Below are positions 1 to 7,400 of a stretch of 24,779 nt of DNA, in pieces. A program made the position numbers and the translations under genes. The notes beneath the pieces are model-generated. The model made no database searches. It was not told the origin of the DNA and saw only the letters and a program-made list of their open reading frames with translations. Location: NCBI GenBank assembly GCA_964630705.1, contig CAZVZH010000052.1, positions 1 to 24,779 of the forward strand. Reading direction: 5' to 3'. Numbering within the stretch: position 1 is the stretch's first letter; every line of letters begins with the position of its first letter. The stretch comes from M3007 sp964630705. GTDB taxonomy: Bacteria > Bacteroidota > Bacteroidia > Chitinophagales > Saprospiraceae.

Positions 1-383
1 AAATTTTTAAAGAAAAAGTGATAGAAATATCAGACTACATTATCATTGTTTCCCCACTGGGAAAAATTTTAAGAATAGAAAGTACTCAAGAACTAAACCG
101 TTCCCTGCCAAAAAACTATGGCGTTTATGAAAAAATAGAAATTCCAGAAAGTAAAAGAGATTGTACATTTCTGTTAACTTCTTACAGGGGTGAAAATTCT
201 TTATCGCCATTTGAGATGGACGCGACCTCGATGCAGTTCGCCAATTGTCAACTCCGATTGGAATGCCCATTTTTCGAGCCTTCAGGAAGAAGTTGGAAAG
301 AAGTATACCACATTGAAGTTCCACATTTGTATATCGACAAACAATTCAAGGAGTTTTATAAGCATTCTCCCAGACGCCATTGA
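1..383 (+). CDS. Unrecognised AT-rich protein, probably 5'-partial
   Basis: The frame is open from the left edge (first full codon at 3) to a TGA at 381-383. The first possible start is a GTG at 18, giving 121 residues, but because nothing stops the frame upstream this may be the C-terminal part of a longer protein. I recognise no family. There is no signal peptide or membrane helix, and the sequence is mixed alpha/beta-like with a basic tail ending HSPRRH. Codons are strongly A/T-rich at the third position, unlike the GC-rich genes that follow, which hints at horizontal acquisition or a decaying gene. It converges on ruvB with only 13 nt between the stops. It could also be non-coding, since AT-rich DNA carries random frames less often stopped than expected only by chance; I hold it as a plausible but unproven gene. 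Confidence 0.45.
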   Translation, partial: IFKEKVIEISDYIIIVSPLGKILRIESTQELNRSLPKNYGVYEKIEIPESKRDCTFLLTSYRGENSLSPFEMDATSMQFANCQLRLECPFFEPSGRSWKEVYHIEVPHLYIDKQFKEFYKHSPRRH

Positions 384-396
384 GGGAATTTTGATC

Positions 397-1416
397 TCAC
401 TCAAACAACGTCCCCGCCTGAGCCGGCGGCACCACCCCGATATGCCGGTAGGCCTTTTCCGTAGCCATCCGGCCGCGCGGACTGCGCTGGAGGTAGCCTT
501 CCATAATCAGAAAGGGCTCATGCACTTCCTCGATGGTGCCGGGTTCTTCCCCCACAGCAGTGGCGATGGTAGTCAGTCCGACGGGGCCGCCTTTGAATTT
601 GTGGACAATTGCCGCCAGGATGCGGTTGTCCATTTCGTCGAGGCCATGCTCATCCACATCGAGGGCGCTGAGGCCATATTCGGCGATCGCTTTATCGACG
701 GTGCCGCTGCCCTTGATTTGCGCAAAATCGCGGATGCGGCGCAACAAAGCGTTGGCAATACGCGGCGTGCCCCGGCTGCGGCGGGCGATCTCGAGCGCGC
801 CGTCGGAGGTGACAGGAATATCGAGAATGCCGGCCGAGCGGTGCAGGATGCGTTCCAGGGTGCTTACATCGTAATAATCGAGCAGGCAGTTGATGCCGAA
901 GCGGGCGCGCAAAGGCGCGGTCAGCAGGCCCATGCGGGTGGTGGCGCCCACCAAAGTAAACGGATTCAGGTTGATCTGGATGCTGCGCGCATTGGGCCCC
1001 GAGTCAATCATGATGTCGATGCGGTAGTCCTCCATCGCGGAGTAGAGGTATTCTTCCACGACCGTGTTGAGCCGGTGGATTTCGTCGATAAACAACACGT
1101 CGCCGGGTTCGAGGCTGGTCAGGATGCCGGCCAGGTCGCCGGGTTTTTCCATAACGGGGCCGGAGGTCATTTTCAGGTTAGCCTCCAGCTCGTTGGCGAT
1201 AATGTGGGAAAGCGTAGTTTTACCCAAGCCCGGCGGGCCGTGGAGCAGCACATGGTCGAGCGCGTCGCCGCGTTGGCGGGCAGCCTGGATGAATATCTGG
1301 AGGTTATCGACAATTTTCCGCTGGCCGCTGAAATCATCCAGCAGTTTCGGACGCAGCGCTTTTTCCACCAGTTTTTCTTCGCTGTTGGAAGGCTCGTTGG
1401 CAAATTCTTTACTCAC
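397..1416 (-). CDS. ruvB: Holliday junction branch migration ATPase RuvB
   Basis: RuvB is the hexameric AAA+ motor that, with RuvA, drives branch migration of Holliday junctions during recombinational repair in the cytoplasm. The 339-residue length is normal. Visible motifs are Walker A GPPGLGKTT (residues 60-68), Walker B DVLFIDEIHR (about 106-115), sensor I GATTR (157-161) and the arginine-containing sensor II stretch SRGTPRIANALLRR. The C-terminal winged-helix part ends with the typical LQRSPRGRMAT...AYRHIG segment. The start is a GTG at 1416; the protein begins MSKEFANEPS and the RuvB homology begins within the next 20 residues. A candidate -7 element lies about 40 nt upstream (1462-1469), overlapping a 19-bp palindrome. 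It is divergent from the membrane-protein gene at 1508 and convergent with the AT-rich frame at its 3' end. Identification is secure. Confidence 0.98.
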   Translation of the reverse strand: MSKEFANEPSNSEEKLVEKALRPKLLDDFSGQRKIVDNLQIFIQAARQRGDALDHVLLHGPPGLGKTTLSHIIANELEANLKMTSGPVMEKPGDLAGILTSLEPGDVLFIDEIHRLNTVVEEYLYSAMEDYRIDIMIDSGPNARSIQINLNPFTLVGATTRMGLLTAPLRARFGINCLLDYYDVSTLERILHRSAGILDIPVTSDGALEIARRSRGTPRIANALLRRIRDFAQIKGSGTVDKAIAEYGLSALDVDEHGLDEMDNRILAAIVHKFKGGPVGLTTIATAVGEEPGTIEEVHEPFLIMEGYLQRSPRGRMATEKAYRHIGVVPPAQAGTLFE

Positions 1417-1447
1417 GATGCAAATTTAGATCGCCAAAATTCAAATT

Positions 1448-1466
1448 TTTTGTTTTGAAAACAAAA
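1448..1466. promoter_or_regulatory. 19-bp palindrome, possible operator
   Basis: The sequence TTTTGTTTTGAAAACAAAA is a perfect inverted repeat with 9-bp arms around the single base at 1457. It lies between the divergent ruvB and membrane-protein genes and overlaps the candidate ruvB -7 element. That position suits a dimeric repressor site, but AT-rich palindromes of this simplicity can also occur by chance. Confidence 0.35.
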
Positions 1467-1469
1467 TTA
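1462..1469 (-). promoter_or_regulatory. Candidate -7 element for ruvB
   Basis: On the minus strand this reads TAATTTTG, matching the Bacteroidota -7 consensus TAnnTTTG. A transcript starting about 6 nt downstream would have a leader of about 40 nt before the ruvB GTG, the same spacing as the folK and lipoprotein candidates. No convincing -33 TTTG is seen at the usual distance, so this is a sequence match only. Confidence 0.4.
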
Positions 1470-1507
1470 TACCTACAGTTTCTGTTTATTTGCCGCCCGT
1501 CATCGCC

Positions 1508-2167
1508 ATGCAACCCGACATTTACATCAACTCCGTCCGGCTCGCCGAACCCGGTATCGCTTTTACCGGACTGCTGATCGCCCTCCTCTGCGCATGGGCC
1601 TGGCGGCGCCTCCGCCTGCGCCAGGCCAGAACCGTTGCTCAAAACTGGATGCTCCGTTTCTTCGCCCTGATGGGCATAGCCTCCGTGCTGGGGCCGATTT
1701 TTGGCCATTTGTTTTTCTACCGGGTTGGTTTTCCCGGCAAATACGCCTGTTGGGTGTTCACCATTCTGGCCTCGGCGGCCCTGGCGCAAGCGGCGCTGGA
1801 ACACCTGAGACAAAACCTTGCTGAATCGACATACCGCCTCTTGTCGGGCCTGAATATCAGCCTGGCAGCAGCTGCTCTGGCCATCAGCGCCGGGCAGCGC
1901 AATTTCCATTGGGTGGAAGCCCATACAGCTGTGACCTTGCTCGGCTTGATGGCCCCGCTCGAGTGGCAGGCCTGGCGACAGTGGAAAGATGCCGGCAGCC
2001 GATCGATGTTGTTGGCGCTACCGGTAGCGGCGCTCTCAGTGGTTCCGCATTTGTTGAAATGGTCGCCGGGGGTCTGGCTCACCTACTTCGACCTGGGCCA
2101 CCTGTTGCTGCTGCCTTGTTTGTGGCTGATGTTGCGCGGAGCTGAGCGCTGGGCAGTTGCCGGATGA
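1508..2167 (+). CDS. Seven-helix integral membrane protein (DUF6962/CREST-like?)
   Basis: The frame gives 219 residues from the ATG at 1508; a TTG at 1490 is a weaker alternative adding six residues. Hydrophobic segments lie near residues 17-32, 50-70, 82-98, 111-126, 139-152, 167-182 and 195-210, so seven helices and an inner-membrane location are likely. Histidines sit in or beside helices: H67 (GPIFGHLFF), H134 and H139 (FHWVEAH), H181 (VVPHLLKW) and H198 (FDLGHLLLL). Seven helices with scattered membrane histidines recall alkaline-ceramidase/CREST-type hydrolases and the uncharacterised DUF6962 family, but I cannot confirm the match and assign no function. It is divergent from ruvB across an AT-rich 91-bp gap and its stop is 3 nt from the end of the convergent kinase gene, leaving no room for a dedicated terminator. 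Confidence 0.75.
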   Translation: MQPDIYINSVRLAEPGIAFTGLLIALLCAWAWRRLRLRQARTVAQNWMLRFFALMGIASVLGPIFGHLFFYRVGFPGKYACWVFTILASAALAQAALEHLRQNLAESTYRLLSGLNISLAAAALAISAGQRNFHWVEAHTAVTLLGLMAPLEWQAWRQWKDAGSRSMLLALPVAALSVVPHLLKWSPGVWLTYFDLGHLLLLPCLWLMLRGAERWAVAG

Positions 2168-2170
2168 AAA

Positions 2171-2833
2171 TCAAGAAGGCCGGGAGCGGACCTGCTGCAA
2201 GTTCAAGTACTGCACACCGGGGGAAAACGATCGGTTGAACAGTTGCAGAATATCGGTAAACACTTCGGTATTGCGGACAAAATCGGCGTCGTTCAGTTCG
2301 AGCACCACCACCGGCGTTTCCGTTTCTTTTTTAAAATATTGCAAATACGCCTCTTGCACGCCTTCGAGGTAGCTGTCTGGGATTTGTTGTTCCATTTGCC
2401 GGGCCCGCTGACGGATTTGTTTCTGCAAAACCGGCACCGGCCGGTGCAAATAAAGCAGCAAGTCAGGTTTGGGGAATGTGGCGTTGAGCACGCGAAACAA
2501 GCGCCGGAACAGGCGGAACTCCTCGCCGCTGAGGTTGTTTCGGGCAAAGAGCAGGGTTTTGACAAAAAAATAGTCGGCGATGGTGCGGGTGGCAAACAGG
2601 TCGGGTTCGGCGAAATGCTCCAGCAATTGCTTGTGCCGTTCGGTCATAAAAAACAGTTCCACCGGAAAAGCATACCGATCGGGGTTGTCGTAAAAAAAAG
2701 GCAGGAAAGGGTTGTCGGTAAATTGCTCCAGCAACAAGGCGGCGCCGAAATGCCGGGCCAGCATCTCGCTCAGCGTTGTTTTTCCAGCGCCGATATTTCC
2801 TTCGATGGCAACAAAACGGTAAGCAGGGAGCAC
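2171..2833 (-). CDS. Deoxynucleoside kinase (dAK/dGK-like)
   Basis: This is a cytoplasmic salvage enzyme that phosphorylates deoxynucleosides at the 5' position with ATP. The 220-residue protein shows the P-loop GNIGAGKTT (residues 12-20), the LLEQF segment with probable catalytic base E36, the substrate-site stretch FATRTIADYFF around residues 80-90, and the arginine-rich lid RPVPVLQKQIRQRARQ (131-146). The family (dNK, related to dCK/dGK) is clear; substrate preference cannot be read from the sequence, although Bacteroidota homologues are usually called deoxyadenosine or deoxyguanosine kinases. The start is a GTG at 2833, placed ten residues before the P-loop as in relatives. It lies about 100 nt downstream of folK on the same strand, with a GC-rich hairpin between them, so joint transcription is likely. 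Its end abuts the convergent membrane-protein gene. Confidence 0.92.
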   Translation of the reverse strand: MLPAYRFVAIEGNIGAGKTTLSEMLARHFGAALLLEQFTDNPFLPFFYDNPDRYAFPVELFFMTERHKQLLEHFAEPDLFATRTIADYFFVKTLLFARNNLSGEEFRLFRRLFRVLNATFPKPDLLLYLHRPVPVLQKQIRQRARQMEQQIPDSYLEGVQEAYLQYFKKETETPVVVLELNDADFVRNTEVFTDILQLFNRSFSPGVQYLNLQQVRSRPS

Positions 2834-2852
2834 AGGATATGGTGTTGTTGCA

Positions 2853-2874
2853 GGGGCGCCCCTCGCGGGCGCCC
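2853..2874. repeat. GC-rich hairpin between folK and the kinase gene (REP-like)
   Basis: Two copies of the self-complementary octamer GGGCGCCC (2854-2861 and 2867-2874) are separated by 5 nt and can pair into an 8-bp stem; the first copy sits in the 10-bp palindrome GGGGCGCCCC (2853-2862). TTGTT on one side and AACAA on the other could extend the stem after a bulge. No T-run follows in the folK-to-kinase direction, so it is not a standard intrinsic terminator. It may be a REP-like repeat or an mRNA processing or stability element. Confidence 0.55.
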
Positions 2875-2932
2875 AACAAACAGTTCAGTAAATTGATAGT
2901 GATTGATAGAAATTTATAGAGACGGACACGCG

Positions 2933-3451
2933 CTAAGCGCCTTCGTCGAGCATGACCACTTCGGAGGTATCGTCGCAATCCATAAACAATTCATCCATTG
3001 GTTTTTTGAGCACGGGGTGTTCGAGTTCAGGCGCCAGTTCGAGCAGCGGGGCCAGCACGAAAGCGCGCTTGTGCAATTCGGGGTGGGGAATCTCCAGCCC
3101 CTTGTCGCGGATAATGCGTTTGCCGTAAAACAGGATGTCCACATCGATCAGCCGCGGGCCCCATTTTTCCTTGGAGCGTTGACGCCCGAGCTCGCGTTCG
3201 ATCCGGTCCAGCGCTTCCATCAGCTCGCGCGGATCGAGGGTGGTATTGATCATGACCACTTGATTGAGGAAGGTATCCTGGTTTTTATTGCCCCAGGGTT
3301 CGGTTTCGTAGAAGTGGCTTTTTTTGGCCACCTTGCCCACTTTCTGATGGATGAGCGCCAGGGCTGCCCGGAGGTTTTCGTTCCGGTCGCCGAGGTTGCT
3401 GCCGAGGCAGAGGTACACGTTGATGTATTTTTTTAAAAAGGTAGCTTGCAT
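2933..3451 (-). CDS. folK: 2-amino-4-hydroxy-6-hydroxymethyldihydropteridine diphosphokinase (HPPK)
   Basis: HPPK transfers pyrophosphate from ATP to 6-hydroxymethyl-7,8-dihydropterin in folate biosynthesis. From the ATG at 3451 the protein has 172 residues, normal for the family. It shows the N-terminal YLCLGSNLGDR (13-23), the substrate-loop YETEPWG (48-54), FLNQVV (61-66) and the HPPK signature KWGPRLIDVDIL (96-107) with the two magnesium-binding aspartates D103 and D105. The frame is open to 3499, which would add 16 residues, but a good -7 element at 3497-3504 would then overlap the coding start, and homology begins only after the ATG at 3451, so the shorter form is preferred. It is the upstream gene of a probable two-gene unit with the deoxynucleoside kinase. 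Confidence 0.96.
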   Translation of the reverse strand: MQATFLKKYINVYLCLGSNLGDRNENLRAALALIHQKVGKVAKKSHFYETEPWGNKNQDTFLNQVVMINTTLDPRELMEALDRIERELGRQRSKEKWGPRLIDVDILFYGKRIIRDKGLEIPHPELHKRAFVLAPLLELAPELEHPVLKKPMDELFMDCDDTSEVVMLDEGA

Positions 3452-3496
3452 GGTCGGATCGAGTAAATCGGATGAAGAGCGATTTTTATCAGCGGG

Positions 3497-3504
3497 CAAA
3501 GGTA
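3497..3504 (-). promoter_or_regulatory. Candidate -7 element for folK
   Basis: The minus strand reads TACCTTTG, an exact match to the Bacteroidota TAnnTTTG consensus. Transcription starting near 3490 would give a leader of about 40 nt before the folK ATG at 3451. A TTG (3531-3533, minus) lies 26 nt upstream, further than the usual spacing, so the -33 part is weak. The site argues against the longer folK start at 3499. Confidence 0.5.
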
Positions 3505-3596
3505 GAAATTCTCGGAAGGCTACAGGAAGGCAAGTTCGAATGCTTGGAAAATAGTTTATCGCACTACCCTAGCCCATTTTTGCCGGCGGAAACCAC

Positions 3597-3604
3597 TACC
3601 TTTG
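3597..3604 (+). promoter_or_regulatory. Candidate -7 element for the lipoprotein gene
   Basis: TACCTTTG matches TAnnTTTG exactly and predicts a start near 3610, leaving a leader of about 40 nt to the ATG at 3651. A TTTTTG at 3577-3582 ends 14 nt upstream, closer than the usual spacing of about 19, so the -33 assignment is uncertain. Confidence 0.5.
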
Positions 3605-3650
3605 CGGCGCATTTTTTAACCGAGTTTTTTACAAACAAATCGCAGTTCTA

Positions 3651-4283
3651 ATGATGAAAAAATTTCTGTTTCCCGCTTTGGGTTTTGCTTTGTTGTGGCT
3701 GGCTGCTTGCAACAACGTGGACGCCGAATTGGTCGATAAAGTACAAGGCAGCTTGAAAAAATCCCAGGACCTCCAGCCGGGTATCGAATCCACGCTCAAG
3801 GACATTACCAACCTTCAGGAACAAATGAGCGCCGCGCCCACGGGCGTGCGCAACAGTGCCGATTTTGGGTACTACGACCTGGCCAACAAAGTTGACGCCT
3901 TCAAACAAAAATTCGAAGCTACCAAGGCGGCGCTCGCCGAAATAAACGGCAAACTGGAAGGCGTGCTGGGCGACTACACCGACGGAAAAATCGAAAAAGA
4001 AGCCGTTCAAAAAGAACAAGCCGACCTGGCCGCCCAAATCGATGGCATCCAATCTTCTCTGGACCGGATGTCGCCCTTTTTTAACCAATTGTCGGCGGAT
4101 TATGCCAAAATGATGGCCAACTGGAACGCCCTTCCGGAGGCGGAACAACTGGCCCGTTCGGGTCCGGCGCCTGCAGCGCTGCCTTCCGGCGCCCTGAGCG
4201 GCGGCGCCAGCCAACCGACCCAAGCGACGCGTCCGCAAACGAGCAACTCGCTCGTACTTCCGCAGGGCGGGAAAAAGGAATAA
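3651..4283 (+). CDS. Coiled-coil lipoprotein of unknown function
   Basis: This 210-residue protein has a lipoprotein signal: basic MMKK, a hydrophobic core and the lipobox LAAC with the lipidated cysteine at residue 20. The residues after it are NNVDAE, so it is probably attached to the outer membrane, on the periplasmic or the surface face. Residues about 30-165 are heptad-like and charged, with two stretches rich in Lys, Glu, Ala and Gln that suggest an antiparallel coiled coil or helical bundle. Residues about 170-210 form a low-complexity Ala/Pro/Gly/Ser/Thr tail ending in PQGGKKE. ATGs at 3651 and 3654 are both usable; the choice changes one residue. No domain family is recognised. The gene follows a good -7 element and is 145 nt upstream of the adhesin gene, so co-regulation with the secretion genes is possible but not shown. 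Confidence 0.85.
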   Translation: MMKKFLFPALGFALLWLAACNNVDAELVDKVQGSLKKSQDLQPGIESTLKDITNLQEQMSAAPTGVRNSADFGYYDLANKVDAFKQKFEATKAALAEINGKLEGVLGDYTDGKIEKEAVQKEQADLAAQIDGIQSSLDRMSPFFNQLSADYAKMMANWNALPEAEQLARSGPAPAALPSGALSGGASQPTQATRPQTSNSLVLPQGGKKE

Positions 4284-4428
4284 CAGCCCGGGCAAGCGGG
4301 GAAGATAAGTCCGGCAAGCAGGCAAAAAAGCAAGGAGCAGCGAAATCCGCTGTTCGGGAATCCGGCAGAAATAACCATTTTTGCAGGAGGCTAGCCCCGA
4401 ATCAATCCGGCTTATCTTCCCCCACGCT
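4284..4428 (+). other. Short leader region upstream of the adhesin gene
   Basis: This 145-nt gap has no convincing gene. At 4376-4383 CATTTTTG is one base from the -7 consensus TAnnTTTG and would give a leader of about 40 nt to the ATG at 4429, so it is a weak promoter candidate. No intrinsic terminator for the lipoprotein gene is visible. Confidence 0.3.
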
Positions 4429-7400
4429 ATGCTAAACAAACTACTATTCGGCTCCATTTTATTCGCCTGCGCGCCGCTTCCCGGTCAAACCTTCCTCATG
4501 AACGGAACGCCGGTCATCTCCTGCGCCGGCAAACTTTTCGATTCCGGCGGGAGCGCAGGAGATTATTCCAACAACGAAAACATTTTTAAAACCCTTTGCC
4601 CGGATGGCAGCAACACGCACCTGTTGTTGCAGTTTGACAGCCTGGTGTTGGCGCCCGGCGACCAGCTCTGTTTCCACGATGGCGCCAATGCCCTGGCCCC
4701 GGTGCTGGCTTGTGCAGCCGATTTTCCAAACAGCAACCCGATCCAAATCCAGGCCTCGGCCAGCAATGCCAGCGGCTGCCTGACCCTGGTGTTTATTTCG
4801 GATGGAACCGGAACAGCAGCCGGCTGGTCGGCCAGTCTGTCTTGCGCGGCGCCCTGCGTCGTCCCGGGTCCGGGCGGCGTAGTGCTGACGCAAATGAATG
4901 GGGGCCAGCTGCGTTGGGCCTGGGATGCCGTGCCCGGAAGTTCAGGCTTTCAGGTACGGGTCAACGGCGGGAGTTGGGGGAACGCCAGCGCGCCGCAGGC
5001 ACACACTGTTAGCGGCTTGTCGGCAGGCGACCCGGTCACGCTCGACATCCGGCCAATCAGCGACAATCCGGGGTGTAGCGCGGGTACGGCAACGGTGAGT
5101 AAAATTTACGCCGCCTGTACCCTGAACGCCGATCTTGTTTCGCAAACGCCCGCCACCTGTCCGGGCACTCCGACCGGTTCGGCCCTGATCAACGCCAGCG
5201 GCGGCATGGGCGCCGTTCAGTTTTTTGTCGACAACAACCCCGCGCCTTTTACCAACGGAACCTTCAACAACTTTTTTGCCGCCGGCAACCACCAGGTGAT
5301 CGCCGTGGATACCGCCGGCTGCCGCGATACGGTGCTTTTTACCATAACTGAACCGCCGCCCATCGCCATTGCGCTCACCGTGACCGACGCCAAGTGTTTT
5401 GGCGACAACTCCGGTATCATGCAGGCAACCGGCTCCGGCGGAACCCCCGGCTACTCCTACGCCTGGCGCAATTGCCAGGGCGGGCCTATATTGACAGGAC
5501 CGACTATCCCGGATTTGTTCGCCGGTTGTTACGGACTTACCATCACCGACAGCAAAGGCTGCACAGCGGTAGCGCAGGACACGGTGGGCGAGCCGCCCAA
5601 ATTTCAATTTATGTCGGTGCAGGATTCTGTGCGTTGTTTCGGCGGAATGGACGGCCGGGGTACGGTGTTTGTGTCCGGCGCTATGCCGCCCTACAGCTAC
5701 CTCTGGGGCAATGGCGACACCACCCCCACTGCCGATAGCCTGAAAGCCGCTTTTCACTCGGTAACCATCACTGATGCCGTGGGCTGCCAGGCCGTAACCC
5801 TGGTGCAAGTCTTGCAACCCAGCCGGCTGATTATCGACAGCCTGACCACGACGCCCATCGCCTGTTTTGGCATCAATACCGGCACGGCCTCGGCATTTGC
5901 CCATGGCGGCGTCAAACCCTACGCGTACGCCTGGAACAATGCCCTCATGGGGCAAACGATCCAAAACCTGGGGCCAGGCACTTATACGGTTACGCTGACT
6001 GATTTTAAGGGCTGCACCGCTTTGGCCAGCACGCAGTTGCCGGCGCCGCCCGAACTATTGACCAACCTGAGCGTAATCCAGAGCGAATCCTGTGCAGGCG
6101 CTTGCGATGGCAGCCTGAGTGTCAACCCGGCCGGTGGCGCGCCGCCGTACACGGTCGCCTGGGACAGCCCGGCTATTCCGCCGGGGGCGCTTTCGCCCAA
6201 TCAATTGTGCCCGGGCGTTTACCGGGTGACGGTGACGGACGCCAAAGGCTGTACCCAAACGGGCACTGCCAGCATACAGGCGGCTGTTGCGATCAGCTTG
6301 CAATTCGAAGCCGCACCGCCAAGCTGCGCCGGCAGCCAAAACGGCGAACTCAGCGTTGCTGCTGCCGGTGGCGCCGCCCCATTTCAATACAATTGGAACA
6401 CGGGCGCAACAGGCGGCACGATCACCAATTTGAACTGTGGCACCTACACTGTCACGGCAACCGATGCCCGCGGCTGCACCCTGACCGCCTCTGAAAGCCT
6501 GGCTTGCCCGCCCGTTTTGCTGATCGATAGCATTCAGCCGACACCAGTCCGGTGTTTCGGCGAAGCCAATGGCCAGGTTCAGGTGTTTGCCAGTGGGGGC
6601 AGCGGTACCTTGACTTATTTTTGGAGCGACCCCAACCAGCAGTTCGACCCGAACGCCGTCAACCTGCCGCCCGGAACCTATACCGTCACCGTTACAGATC
6701 AAAACAACTGCACCGTTTCAGCCTCTGCTACGGTAAGCGAACCGCCGCCGCTGCTGGTCGGCCTTCAATCGACAGCGGTGCGTTGTTTTGGAGAATCCAA
6801 TGGGTCGGCAACGGCAACGGTCAGTGGTGGGGTGATGCCGTATCAATATAATTGGAATGTGCCGGGCGACAGTTCGACCATTTCCGGCTTGCCGGCCGGA
6901 ACGTATTCCGTTACTGTGACCGATGCTTACGGTTGTCCGTCTGCCAACACCAGCATTCTGGTCAACCAACCGGCAACGCCCGTTCAGCTCAGTGTGGTGC
7001 AAACCCGCCAGGCTTGTTACGATCTGAACAATGGCGCCGGCCAGGCCATCGCCAGCGGCAGCAACGGCGGCCCTTTCGGCTATGCCTGGAGCAACGGCGC
7101 CACCGTGCCCATGCCCGTCAATTTCAGCAGCGGCACATACACGGTGACCGCCACCGACAACAAAGGGTGCAGCGCTTCGCAAACCGTTACCATCGCCGAA
7201 TGGGACAGCATACACGTCAATGTAGCTTTTATCCTGCCGACTTGTCCGGGCGCCAGCGACGGGCAGGCTGCGGTCAATCTGGTTAGCGGCGGCGCAGGCA
7301 ACGGCACGTTTGCCAGTTATTCGTACCAATGGAGTGTTCCCGGGGCTTCCGATACCATCTACGTGAGCGGTTTGCTGGGCAATAAAAATTATGGCCTGAC

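Noticed and set aside
190..1458. A 422-residue plus-strand frame across ruvB
   Set aside because: It is the antisense shadow of ruvB, has a composition typical of reversed GC-rich coding DNA, and shows no recognisable motif.
3452..3499. Extended folK N-terminus
   Set aside because: The 16 extra residues precede the family homology and overlap a good -7 promoter element.
4942..5964. A 340-residue minus-strand frame within the adhesin gene
   Set aside because: Its Gly/His/Val-rich repetitive composition is produced by reading the SprB repeat codons on the opposite strand.
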